A stretch of 64,000 nucleotides of DNA. It comes from Lepidonotus clava. Taxonomy: Eukaryota; Annelida; Polychaeta; Phyllodocida; Polynoidae. A program made the translations under genes and the position numbers. This document shows, in pieces, positions 45,400 to 56,099 of this stretch. Where the stretch lies: the NCBI GenBank assembly GCA_936440205.1, contig OW387136.1, forward strand, positions 49,746,232-49,810,231, written 5' to 3'. Each line of letters begins with the position of its first letter. Position 1 is the stretch's first letter. The notes beneath the pieces were generated by a model. The model was not told the origin of the DNA and made no database searches. It saw only the letters and a program-made list of their open reading frames with translations.

Positions 45400-45720
45400 A
45401 TCTTGGGGGCAACCATAAAAATTCCACGAATCCCAAATGCTATATAAGTCACAATCCCAAATTTTGGGTTTGTGAAAGATTCGTGGTCACGAATCTTGCA
45501 GTTTATTTTTTTTCTATTTTCTTCCATTTTTCCCATTGTTATAGTCTTCTTATAGATGTAACGAGGCACTTTTTACATATATATTTCCCTTTTATACCTT
45601 ATTTCCAATGTTCAAGAAGATTTGTGAATGATTTGGAAGGTTCGTGAATGTTTTCTGGACATGCCCTATGTTCGTGAAGCCCTCTTTTATTATCACGAAT
45701 ATTCCTCAAAGTTTTTTGGT
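45400..45720. repeat. Scattered TTCGTGAA / TTCACGAA motif cluster
   Basis: CACGAATC, GATTCGTGG, TCACGAATC, TTTGTGAATG, TTCGTGAATG, TTCGTGAAG and TCACGAATA occur within 320 bp, in both orientations. It may be a worn repeat or a binding-site cluster. Confidence 0.45.
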
Positions 45721-46250
45721 CGCCAAACCTGTTCCTTTTATTGTGACATAGTGATAGTTAAAAGTTCTGGCTAGATATTATGAATGTTATTTGATATGAA
45801 GTGTTGTACATTAACAGGACACATATTGTTATGACACATTGAATGTGCCATTAGAGTTGCATTTTTTGTGAATTTACGAGAACATAGAAAAAGATGACCC
45901 AACAGGAGGTGGCAGAAAATGTTTAGGGTTTTGAGTTGTTTCTTGTGTCTATAGGCCATGGACGGACTAGAGGTGCAGGTGCGAGGAGAGGCTTCAGTGG
46001 GGAGGCCAAAGTTGTAATCTTTTTTCTCCTTCTATTGACACTTTTGCATGTATTATGTCCAGTCCTTCTGTATCCATCCCTTTCGGGCTTTTCAGGGACA
46101 GCCCCCCTCCCCTCCTTCCTCTCATCTACCGATGCTTAACCCCTGCCTTATGGCCGTTCAATCCCCCACTTTGGCTAATCTCTTTCGGTCATCGCATTAA
46201 TAGGAGGTGGGGTATGTGCATATGGAGATGAAGGGATTGTGAGGACCCGA
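45721..46250. other. No gene seen
   Basis: Unique sequence. Nothing recognised. Confidence 0.4.
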
Positions 46251-46863
46251 CTAGGCATGCAGAGTGAAGGCAAAGTGCAAAGTCATGGTATGAAGTCACG
46301 ATACAAAGCTAAAATGCAAAGCCCCAGGCAAAGACATCGTGAGAAGCCACCAAGCAAAGCTCTACTGCAAAGCCAATCTGCAAAGCCGCTGTGAGAATCC
46401 ATAAAACAAAGCAACCATGAGAAGCCAACATAAGTAGCGACCATAAGAAGCCACAGTGAAAGGTCACCGTGAGAATCCACCACACAAGGCCACCATGAGA
46501 AGCCACCATAAGAAGCCAACATAAGAAACCATCATAGAAGCCACCATAAGAATCCAAATTAAGAAGCCAACTTAAGAAGCCAACTTATGAAGCCAACATA
46601 AGAACCCAACATGAGAGGCAAACTTATGAAACCAACATAAGAAGCCACCACACAAAGCCGATGAGAAGCAACCATAAAAAGCCAACATCAGAAACCATCA
46701 TAGAAGCCACCATAAGAATCCAACTTAAGAAGCCAACTTCAGAAGCCAACTTAAGAAACCAACTTGAGAATCCAACTTATGAAGACAACTTATGAAGCCA
46801 ACATAAGAACCCAACATGAGAAGCAAACTTATGAAACCAACAAAAGAAGCCACTGAACGCTAG

Positions 46864-47471
46864 TGTGTCGATTAGGGTTAACTATATTTATAGTGCATTG
46901 TCCGAGATGATTATCGTTATCAACATTGTCTCTAATGGGTTGCTAGTCGAGTGGTGAGTTAGTTCACGAGATGGGCGCTCAATCCATAACATGAACAACG
47001 CTTGGCAGTACGGTAAGTTTATTGGTAGATATAGTGATGCGCACAGCTGCTCGTGATGGCAATAAGTCCAAGGTATAACAGTTCCAGTTTAGAGTGGAGT
47101 CAGCTTCCTCCGTGGAGTCCGCCGAGTCTCACCTCCGGCCGTCGTGCGGTAGTACCGTATAAGTCACCAGATGTCCCTTTGCTTGTATCGCTATCTAAAA
47201 CGCCTTTGAATCTCCCGATCCGTATGATCCAAACGCTACTGGTCTCTCTCTCTCTCTTACCCTGCACTATTGCTTATAAAGCAATAGTGCAGGGTAAAGT
47301 CTGATATCGATTTTACCCAAGGCATCGGTGCTTGTGGGGAAGTGTCCCGGTGAGCATTGTCGTCAGGTATATTTACACCTACCAGCGGCACCTGCCCTTA
47401 CTAGATATTTTCATAGACTAAGTAATTTAGAGGAATTCTTATCATTTTGTATTCATCTGGTGACCCTTACA
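46864..47471 (-). mobile_element. Solo LTR (likely Gypsy-type), 608 bp
   Basis: Read on the minus strand it starts TGTAAGGGTCACC and ends CCCTAATCGACACA, the TG...CA form of LTRs. A polyadenylation-type CCAATAAAC lies in the 3' half and a TATAAG word within an internal hairpin. Near-matching 4-bp flanks (CTAG and CTAA) suggest a target duplication. No internal coding region or second LTR is present, so it is a solo LTR left by recombination. Family assignment is inference. Confidence 0.6.
47257..47297. repeat. Perfect 19-bp-stem hairpin
   Basis: TACCCTGCACTATTGCTT at 47258-47275 faces its exact inverse complement at 47279-47296 across a 3-nt loop; one further T-A pair extends the stem to 47257-47297. 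It lies inside the solo LTR, next to a (TC)n run. Confidence 0.9.
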
Positions 47472-47960
47472 CTAATTCAATAAGCATGCACAAAGCAGAT
47501 GTTTTAATCTCTACCTTTGTGCACCACCATAAGAAGTCACCAAAAGAGGCCACCATAGAAGCTAACATTAGAAGCAAACATAAGAAGCAAACATAAGACG
47601 CTAACTTGCAAAGCCACCATGTGAGAAGTCTGATGGCAATTCACAGTGCAAAGCCATTTTTAAAAAAAAGACATCATGCAAAGTCATCCTGCAAAGCTAG
47701 CATAAGAACCTAATGTGAGACACCATCATGTGAAGCCACGTCGGAAGCAACCAAATAAAGCCAATATAAGAAGCCATGCTGCAAAGTCACCAAGACAAGC
47801 CACTGTCAGAAGCCTCATGCAAAGCCTCTGTGCAAAGCCAACATGTGGAGCCAACATGCAAATCTATCCTGTGAAGCCAATGCGTGAAGCCAATGTGTGA
47901 AGCCATTTTGAGATAACACTATGCGAAGACAGCATGCAAAGCCACCATGCAATGGCAGAG

Positions 47961-49015
47961 GGTTAACCGCAACGATTTACCAAAGGCAAAGTCGATGACA
48001 ATGGTTATGAGCCTGCCCATTGACACCACTGGTGCAGAAAGGTCATTGGGAGCAGGTGGGGAGCCCTACTGAGCAGTTCGCAGGGGAAAGGGCAGAATGT
48101 TGCAATATTCATAAGGGGATTTAGGGGGGGGGGGGCATTTTGGCCACTGAGAGGGCGCCACCCAGCAAACAAGGCTCGTGTTTTCTTTCACTTTAACACA
48201 TGTTCTATTAGTTGTAAACTAGTTTAGTGACCAAACTCCAACTTTACCCTATGAATACCACAAGTTTAAAACATAAATTTGATTTGGTGTTCAACTAGTG
48301 CTTTACACATGTTTTACAGGCCATTTTAAGCTCCAGAAACTCACAGAAAACACAAAATTAACAAAAACACCAGAAATGGTGTTAACAAAATCTTGTGAAT
48401 ACCACCTCTTTTTGTGCCCTGATAAACACGCTTTAGTTCATGTCTTTGGTTCTAGGGCAGGTTTTATTTTGATGAAAGCTTTCTAAAATTTCTGGATCCC
48501 CTCCGAATGAGTTCCGTATGCACACTGACGGATGTGGGTAATTCATGAAGAGAAAGGAAAGTAGGATTAAACCATGCAATGTGTTATAACCGTAAAATGA
48601 CACACATTTGTTTTTGCGTGGGACACTTTTCCTATTTCTTTAGTTCCGATTTAGACGTTCAGGTTTCAATAGATCTTTTAAGCGATTCAGCTTGAACGTC
48701 CATGTTTAGGAAATGGCTGTAACTTGAAATCGTGAAAAGGATGCAAGATCGAACAGACCAATGGGTCACAAAGCGGTTGATATATCCCATGTTTGCACAT
48801 ACGGTTGAGGGCTTTTATTTTTAATTAGAATATAAGAATTGGTTTAGCATCCACAGACAAGCATTTTTGCCCTTCAGGGCGGTAACAGATATCTTATTCA
48901 CCAGTTTCTGAGAGGGCAGGAGTGGAATCTTGATATAGAATAAAAATGTAATATGCCAGTATTATACATTATTGAGAACGCAGTCAAGTTTGGTTGTACT
49001 AGATCTGCTTCACTC
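47961..49015. other. No gene seen
   Basis: A G-run at about 48124-48135 is followed by AGAGGGCGCCAC at 48150-48161. The remainder is AT-rich and unique. Confidence 0.4.
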
Positions 49016-49019
49016 CATA

Positions 49020-49241
49020 AGGCCATGATCCATGTTGCGATTTTGGGCCGATTTTGAACCGATTTTGTAAATTGGTTTGTTAAATAATCATTTTTCTTAT
49101 AGAACACACAATTTTTCAAAGAGTTTAGAATAATACATATACAGAACAATTGTATTCTCATTAGGAAAATTGATTCCAAATATGTGAAAAATGCACAAGA
49201 AGAAAATTGGTCGGCCCAAAATCGCAACGTGGATCATGGCC
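49020..49241. mobile_element. MITE, about 222 bp, GGCCATGATCCA ends
   Basis: The arms GGCCATGATCCATGTTGCG and, inverted, GGCCATGATCCACGTTGCG continue through GATTTTGGGCCG: about 35-40 bp of near-perfect terminal inverted repeat. Flanks read ATA on both sides. Confidence 0.75.
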
Positions 49242-49244
49242 TAT

Positions 49245-49618
49245 AATCATTCAAAGCGTGAGGGATTGCGGGATTCCTCCATACTAAGACCCCCCTTATA
49301 TCCCCTCTAATCCCCCCACCTACCCCCTAATCTGGCCCACCTACAGACTACAGGAGATTAACGCTGCATATGACCTATATAGCACGCGGCCCTCAGTCGG
49401 TGTCTCATCCATATTTCCGATAAATCTCCCCCATTATTTCGGGCTGCTGACAGTTAATCCCCTGCTGCATTCCGCTTTGGAGGCTCTGTGGCTTTGGGGG
49501 CGGGCGGGGGAGGGGTACTTTACTTTAAAAATTTTCCTATGCAGTTTTGGTGATTTCTGTATATATTTTTTATATTGACACACCTTGATTTTGGGAGGCG
49601 GTGATCAGTTATGTACTT
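49245..49618. other. Repeat-free block rich in TAATCCC-type words
   Basis: CTCTAATCCCCCC, CCCTAATCTGG, GTTAATCCCCTG and GGGATTGCGGGATT occur within 250 bp. TAATCC is the K50 (Otx/Pitx/Gsc-type) homeodomain core. A candidate cis-regulatory element; inference only. Confidence 0.25.
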
Positions 49619-49619
49619 T

Positions 49620-49944
49620 TTCAGTTAGGTCTTTATGTCACCTAATCAACACGTCATAGCTACATTCTTTTTAGGTTTGGTCATAACCATACAAAATTAG
49701 TTTGTATCAGTTACGTTCTGTTTGAGTTATGTCTCAACCAGACCTGATTGGCACGTCACTGTGATGTTACATTGTAAGGGGGTTCTAACCTGATGTTCAT
49801 AGAACATTATTATAACGTCCTTTTTATGGGATGTCATAACATCCCCCTAAAATCACGTAACTGTTATGTCGTTTTATTTGGGTTATAAACCGACCAAAAT
49901 GGTATGGTCGCAGAACAGTTCTGTTACGTCGCTTCTTGCCTGGA
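49620..49944 (+). mobile_element. MITE, CCCAGC family, copy 3 (partial)
   Basis: The right end is complete (GTATGGTCGCAGAACAG, then CTTGCCTGG). The interior has family blocks such as CACTGTGATGTTACATTG, partly rearranged. The left terminus is missing or unrecognisable. Confidence 0.65.
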
Positions 49945-50035
49945 AAGTGCTTTGCATATAGAATCCATGTGCAAGTTTAAGCGACCTTTAGTGGTTTGCT
50001 ACCAGGAAGTGCCTTATCGTAGTAGTCGCCCTCCC

Positions 50036-50330
50036 CGACAAACCCACACATACACAGACACACACATACACAGGGGCATGTACACACATACAGAGAGACA
50101 ATAACACATACACATACACAGAGACACATACCAACAGATACTCACAGGCACACACAGGCACACACAGGCACACACAGGCACACATAGACACAGGCACACA
50201 ATACAGTCACACACAGACTGAGAGCGGAGGTCTAGAGACAGCCAGCCAGACAGACAGATAGGTAGACACACAGATAGGCAGACATGCACACACACATGCA
50301 TGCACACATGCACATATGCACACACACACA

Positions 50331-50377
<47 letters not shown>
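50036..50377. repeat. CA-rich microsatellite region
   Basis: Interrupted (CA)n with CAGACACA, CAGGCACA and ATGCACA variants, ending in about 36 bp of pure (CA)n. The cysteine/valine-rich minus-strand frame of 155 aa is a repeat artefact. Confidence 0.95.
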
Positions 50378-50378
<1 letters not shown>

Positions 50379-50604
50379 ATTGGCAAAATCCATATGCGTT
50401 GGTTTTTAAAAGGGGGCTTTTAAAAGTATTTGTACTTTTCAGAAAGTAGCCCCCCCCCCCACCTACCCTTACCCTCATCATCTCCTACCCCTAGTCCCAC
50501 CTACGACCCTACCTCTCACCTCCCAAGGTGCGTTGGGCGCGGGGTCCTAGGGTGGGGCAGACGGAGGGGTGGGTGGGGAGGTGCTTCATTGACCCCTTCT
50601 CTGG

Positions 50605-50653
50605 TCATACCCCACCCCCACCCCCTCCCCCTCCCCCTCCCCCTCCCCCTCCC
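50605..50653 (-). repeat. (CCCCCT)n tract, G-quadruplex candidate on minus strand
   Basis: Eight consecutive C-runs of 3-5 bases separated by single T or A; the minus strand carries the matching G-runs and satisfies the usual G4 rule. Folding is predicted, not shown. Confidence 0.85.
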
Positions 50654-50985
50654 ATCCTCTCAGCATTCCGATGCCGTACACGTGTCCCATTCGTAGGGGG
50701 CCCCATCCCTGATCACTGTTGCCACGCCCCTCGGGTGTCTTGAACCCATGCACGTTAATTTCTGAAATTATGTCAAAACTATTTTAAAGAGTCAGCTTGC
50801 AAGATGGAACCCACTTCATTCTACAGGGAACTCTCTCATTTTGTCGTGAGACCGCGATGAATGTTACGACCAGCTGGTATCAGGGGACATTTTAGATGAA
50901 GAAGGTAATTGATTGACAAGATAATGTAAATATGAATGGGAGCATTGGAATTCGTGAATCCGACCAAAGGACACACAGTTTAAAG

Positions 50986-51106
50986 TTTATCACCCGCACT
51001 GCCAACGAGCGGTGCGTATAGAGGCCAGAGGGTATTGTAGGGCTGTATGTACCGCTCCTTATTGTCAGTGTTTTCATAGATTTGTGAATCTTGTTTGGAT
51101 GATAAA
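50986..51106. mobile_element. Small MITE, TTTATCAC ends, copy 2
   Basis: Starts TTTATCACCCGCAC and ends TTGTTTGGATGATAAA. Shares ACGAGCGGTGC and TATGTACCGCTC with the copy at 43562-43689. Confidence 0.6.
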
Positions 51107-51109
51107 GCC

Positions 51110-51835
51110 TCTGGCCAGCATACGGCCCACAGGCTTCATCCTTGGGCCGTAGGCTGGCTGGCAGGTCGTCCTCCGACCCTCGGACGCCCCCGCGGGTCTT
51201 CTTATATTAGTGCCCCACGCCCCTTTCTTCATCAGTTTCTGATAATACCCCCCACTCCCCGCCCCCAACCAACAGTCTCTGATGCAATTTGCTTCTTCTT
51301 TAAGAAAGCTTGTTTTTCTGAAATTCAACACCTGACATGGCAACCCACCATCGAGGGCCTAATTCTAATCGCCCCAGGGACGACCCCAGCCCTAAAATCT
51401 GACCAGGTTCAGGGTTCCTGGAAGATTTTGAGGGTGTTCGGTTCCAATCAAATCTGAGGGGGTTCCAGATGAATTTGATACAGTTACAATATAATAAAAA
51501 AAATAAAGGTTTGCTTAGTTCCAGACACCCTCAAGCCCACACCCCACCACCACCCTCCCTTGGTAAGGCGCGTCCACCTCCAGCCGATTCCAGCGTCCCA
51601 GCCGCAGCTCGGCCACCTTCCCAGAATTCCGCGGCCCGGTCGAACACCCCACGTGACCGGTACTAATTACAGACTCTGTCTCCAGAGGGCGCCACGGACG
51701 GGATACCGGGAGCGCGTGGCCCGGGAGGGGGGAGGGGGGGGGGAGAGGCGGGGGGGGGGGGGCAGGAAGGGTCCGAGAAGGGGTGCACCTTGATCTTACT
51801 GGGCTACATAGCATTTCCTTGATACTTTAAACACA
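51110..51835. other. GC-rich stretch, no gene seen
   Basis: CpG-rich at 51550-51720 with CCAGAGGGCGCCAC at 51682-51695. G-runs from about 51726 to 51762. A GGGGGTTCC motif lies near 51457. Frames of 99-120 aa show no domain. Confidence 0.35.
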
Positions 51836-51839
51836 GCTA

Positions 51840-52072
51840 TCCAGGCAAGCAGCATTGCTGCAACGTAACAATTTACTAATGAAAAATGTTATAATAATGT
51901 TATTATAACGTGAAAGAATGTTTCAAGAATGTCATAATAACGTTAGAGTGTGACATCGAAATGTCTGGTTCTAAAGACATTTTTGGGTGCCATCAAAATA
52001 ACGTAACAAGAACCAAAGCAGAACTGAACAGAACATTGCTGCAATGTTATGATATAACGTCATGTGCTTGAG
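51840..52072 (-). mobile_element. MITE, CCCAGC family, copy 4 (internally deleted)
   Basis: Inverted relative to copy 1. Starts TCCAGGCAAGC after TA; the interior keeps TTTTGGGTGCCATCAAAA and the terminal GCTGCAATGTTATGATATAAC block but lacks about 120 bp. Confidence 0.75.
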
Positions 52073-52810
52073 AGAGACAAAGCCAGCCCTAACTTGCAGC
52101 TGGGTTGCAATGTGTATTGGTTGGGTCGGTATCGGCCGCTGCTAGGCCCACAGCGCTGATAAGGCCGCCATTGTGGGTGCAAACAACTCCCTAGTGACCA
52201 GTGATAAACCTATGGGGAGGGAGGGCGGGAAAACTGAAAACACTTGGAAAAACATACAGGAAAAATATTTCTTTATGAACAATCTTTAATCATATTTGTA
52301 TATATATGTAAGCAATGTCCCCACTTTTCAAAAGGTCCATAAACACCCCCAATTTTCTGCTAGAACTAAAAGTCTATTTCTTAAGCATTGTGCCTATGGA
52401 GGTGTATTCACCAACAATGGCCGCTACAGCAGCGCCACCTATGCCAAAGTGCCCGGATAACCGACTTCATACAAAATGAAGTGGGTTCCACTCTACACTT
52501 TTTCAAAATATTCTGTTTATTCCAATATTTGGAAACAAAGTGAGGTCTAGCCACTGGAACTCCCGCAGGTTATGTGATTGCGGAAAAGATGGAAGGTTGC
52601 TGGGAACTGCTGTTGCTGTTTCCTTCAATCGACTACTATTCGGGGGGAAAATCTTATGCTTCTTTGATTTGGGTGCCAAAGAACTTATATTATATAATAG
52701 TCACCCGTAGTTTGTCAAAATATCAATATTCTAAAATTGCAATGCAATGCCTCATGATAATCACAAACAGTAGCCTGTAATACACAGCAAATAGCGCTAG
52801 GAGGTACCAC
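52073..52810. other. No gene seen
   Basis: Unique sequence, AT-rich in the second half. Nothing recognised. Confidence 0.4.
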
Positions 52811-53461
52811 CCCAGCAGACGGTATGACGTTATAATAGCGTTGCAGCAACGTTCTGGATTGATGTTTGTTACGTTACATTGTAACATTGCAGCGACGTTC
52901 TTTTGATGACTCCCAATACGTTGCTGCAACCAACTGATGCGACGTTACATTTTGACATTCTAATAACGTTCTTGTAACATTATTTATGAAGCTGAGACTT
53001 GATAAGAATGTCACAATAATGTTCTGTTTAGATGTGGTTGAGTCCTAACTAAAAGCGGATATCACAATAACCTTCTGTTTAGGTTACGTCGATACCTGAC
53101 CTAATAAGATAGTCATAGTTACATTCTGTTTAGGTTAGGCTAAGACCTGACCTAATCAGAACATCACAATAACATTCTGTTTAGGTTAGGTTGGGACCTC
53201 CCCTGGTGAGGAAGTTACAATAATGTTCTTTTTAAGTGAGGTCTCAACCTCACCTAATCAGAACGTTAACGTCACTGTCACGTTCTGGTTGGATTTGGTC
53301 TTGACATTACTTCATTAGAACGTTATGATAACATTCTTTTTTGGCTAGGTCTCAACCTCTCAGAAAAATAATGTAATGGTTACCTGATATTTTAGTAAGT
53401 AACAGACTAACCAAAAATGTATGGTTGCATAACGTGACCGTTACATCGCATTCCGGCTGGG
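52811..53461 (+). mobile_element. MITE, CCCAGC family, copy 5 (expanded, 651 bp)
   Basis: Starts CCCAGCAGACGG, ends CCGGCTGGG, flanked by AC on both sides (52809-52810 and 53462-53463). Nearly twice the family length because an internal unit of about 50-60 bp, containing ACATTCTGTTTAGGTTAGG, is repeated about five times between 53000 and 53300. Confidence 0.85.
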
Positions 53462-53529
53462 ACCATACGCAGATGCAAAGCCCAATCTGAGGCTGTCCTC
53501 AGCAGGTGGAGCCACAGTCGTCGTGGGGG

Positions 53530-53885
53530 AGATCCCCCCCCCCCCCCCCTTCCAACACCCTCACCAAATGAACCGTTCCCCTCGCCCAGTCGGTATCTCT
53601 AGATGGATGACACCGGGATGTAGTTCTACCCCCGCCCACCAGAGGGACCCCCTGCGCATGCGCGGGAGGGGTGCGTAGAAAGGGAGCGCGTCGTCCGTCA
53701 GATGTGACCCCTCCCCGCGGAACGCTACGTCACTGTCACGTGACCTGGTCCCACAAAGAGGCTGTGCAGCCAACCATGACGGCGCATAAAACGGGAGGTT
53801 CGCCTGGGACTCGCCAGGGGGCGGTAGTGACGGCCAGCGCCCCCTGTGGCGACTATGGTAACCACCTGCTGTCTGCTTAAAGTGG
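53530..53885. promoter_or_regulatory. CpG-rich block with NRF1, CRE and USF-type sites
   Basis: TGCGCATGCGCG (about 53654) is a near-perfect NRF1 palindrome; CTACGTCACTG (about 53723) contains a CRE half-palindrome; GTCACGTGACC (about 53735) is a perfect USF/E-box palindrome; CAGCGCCCCCTGTGG at 53835-53849 is close to a CTCF core. The combination is typical of animal housekeeping promoters. No exon could be assigned. A C-run lies at about 53536-53550. Confidence 0.4.
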
Positions 53886-54012
53886 GGGTTTGGTCCACAA
53901 ACCTCACTCAGCTAACTACAGCAAACTGATGAACTTTAGAGACTTGTGTCAAAATACCTACAGTTGACAGTTTAAAATGCCCATTTTGGAGGTATTCTAC
54001 TAATGATTTTTA

Positions 54013-54373
54013 CAAGGATGTGACTTTATTATAACATTGCAGCAACGTTTTGTTTGGTTCTTGTTGGTTCTTGCTATGTACTTTAGATGGCTCCCAATTA
54101 CGCTGCTGCAACCTACTACTGTGACATCGCATGCACTGTGATGTTATCATAACATTCTGGTTATGTTCCTCAACCCAAACAGAATGTTCTTATAGCATTC
54201 TTTTTGGTTTCATTTTAACCTCACCAAAAATAATGTTATGATAGCATTCTTATTTCTTGAGGTTTCAACCTCACCATCAATAACGTAATTGTTATATGCC
54301 ATCTTAGTAAGTAACAGATTGACTAAAAATGTATGGTTGAAGAACATTTCTGTTACGTAGCAAGCTGGCTGGG
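54013..54373 (+). mobile_element. MITE, CCCAGC family, copy 6
   Basis: The right end GCAAGCTGGCTGGG is intact and followed by TA. The left end is worn (CAAGGATGTGAC) but preceded by TA (54011-54012), giving a TA duplication. The interior is full-length and ordered as in copy 8. Confidence 0.8.
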
Positions 54374-54384
54374 TATACTTCCCC

Positions 54385-54720
54385 CACCTGTGCCCTGGCT
54401 ATGCCAGGTGACATTCTGCGGACAGATCACTGATTGCCCCATAACGTGTTGACATGTTACTTATTTCTATGCCGTAACTTCTTGACATGTTACTTATTCC
54501 TGCGCCATTCGCATAAAAACATCGCCCAGACTGTATGAGAGTGATAAGTGGGGGCGACGAGTGGTCGGGCCGGGAGGGGGGCTAAATAACCCCGCGTACC
54601 ACGTATTAATACTGCCTTTATCTGGTTTATGTCGACCCCCAGGTCTGCCCACCCTGCCCTCAGAGAGGTCAAACACATAGATTGCTCAGGTCTCTGGGAT
54701 GTAGAGGGGGAAGGGAGGAT
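54385..54720. other. Repeat-free block with a 32-bp tandem pair
   Basis: TTGACATGTTACTTATTTCT and TTGACATGTTACTTATTCCT occur 36 bp apart (about 54449 and 54485). TGACA is a TALE-homeodomain core and GATAAG near 54543 a GATA core. Function is inference. Confidence 0.3.
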
Positions 54721-55130
54721 AGTGGAAGGTGTATTAGGTAAAGGTCGTATTCCAATTGACGACTTTTACAAGTGATTTCATACAATGCTAATTGGAAAAG
54801 AATTTAATCATCTACATATACATACGTAGATATATACATATTATAATGTAAAGGTATGTGTGTGTGTGTCGGACGGAGAGTCTCCAGCCATATTATTGGA
54901 GAAAAGTCACAAATTAGTCAATTGCCAGCAGTCTGGTTAGGGGCCTTCCATTTAGTATGTATGCAAATTTTCAAAAAACTCAGACCCCTCACCCCCCTGC
55001 AGCAAAAATATGCATTAGATTTGTACAAGAATATACACATATTTTCAAAAGTTTCGGACCACCTCCCCCCCCCCTTTGATGTGTACGTACTTAATGGAAG
55101 GCCTCTTATACTGCTTTGTGGAATACAGGC
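54721..55130. other. No gene seen
   Basis: Short TG tract near 54857 and a C-run near 55065. Nothing recognised. Confidence 0.4.
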
Positions 55131-55134
55131 CTTA

Positions 55135-56084
55135 CCCAGCTAAGTTGCAACGTAACAGAACCATTCTGCAACCATACTTTTTGGGTCAGTGTGTTACTTA
55201 ATAAGATGGCACATAACAATTACATTATTGATGGTGAGGCTATAACCTTACCAAATCAGAATGTTATTATAAAGTTATCTTTTTTGGTAAGGATAAGACC
55301 AAGCCAAAACAATGCAGTATAAGAACATTCGGTTTGGGTTGCAGAATGTAACCAAAATGTTGTGATAATGTCACAATGCAATGTCACAGCAGTAGGTTGC
55401 AGCAACGTAATTGGGAATCATCAAATGAATGTAACAAGAACCAATACGGAGCCAAACAGAATGCTACTGCAATGCTATAATAACATCACATTGTACTGAC
55501 GCGGATGGCCAGTCCATGTTCTGTTCGCTTAGCGTTGTGTTTACACCAGTGCACGCCTTAGCTATTACTCCTTGTCAAGTGTATAGGAGTTAGGGAGGAG
55601 TCTAGGTATGACGTACCATACTAAAGGGGCGCGTAACGCCCGAGCTCAGTCAGAGTTAGTTGAACATTGTTGTGAGTAACCATCCTGGAAAGGTTGTGTT
55701 CTATAAGCTGAGTCCTGGATTTGGAATAGAAGCTGATAGACTGTTTAGTAGGCGGGGGCGTTGACTGAGTGTGTTTGAGGGGATTCCTTCCTGGGAGCTA
55801 TTCGTTGTCAATTGAGATCTTGTCATGGAACTACAATACGCAGGAAATAAATAAAGAACATCCTTTCACGCGAGTGTTATGTCTTACATAATGCTGAACT
55901 ATGATTATGTATTGGACGACAGCAGTAGAATGAGACAGAGACTGCTATAGGAGCTAGCTATTTTCCATAAGAGAAGTATAAAACAAAATGAACCATGGTG
56001 ATTTAGTTGAGAATTTGCATTCAATTAAGTGCACCTGACATTAACAGATAATTAACCTACTGTAGTTCAACATCCTTGGCTGGG
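55135..56084 (-). mobile_element. MITE, CCCAGC family, copy 7, split by a solo LTR
   Basis: Starts CCCAGCTAAGTTGCAACG and ends TTGGCTGGG, flanked by TA at 55133-55134 and 56085-56086. The solo LTR at 55492-56069 interrupts it near its 3' side; without it the MITE is about 368 bp. Confidence 0.85.
55492..56069 (+). mobile_element. Solo LTR, 578 bp, family A
   Basis: Begins TGTACTGACGCGG and ends GTAGTTCA (TG...CA form), with ACAT duplicated on both sides (55488-55491 and 56070-56073). An AATAAATAAAG polyadenylation-type signal lies near 55847. Related along its length to 63138-63670. No internal region is present. Superfamily not resolved; a 4-bp duplication suits several LTR groups. Confidence 0.7.
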
Positions 56085-56099
56085 TAGGTATACCCAACA

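Larger units (their letters stand above)
46255..47960. repeat. 13-bp degenerate minisatellite, split by a solo LTR
   Basis: Unit GAAGCCAACATAA and variants (GAAGCCACCATAA, GAAACCAACTTGA, CAAAGCCACCATG), in 13-bp register for most of 46255-46857, then again with looser phase at 47519-47960. The interruption is the solo LTR at 46864-47471 plus short flanks. Open frames on both strands follow the repeat and are not genes. Confidence 0.85.

Noticed and set aside
50014-50481. 155-aa cysteine/valine-rich frame
   Set aside because: Produced by the interrupted (CA)n repeat.
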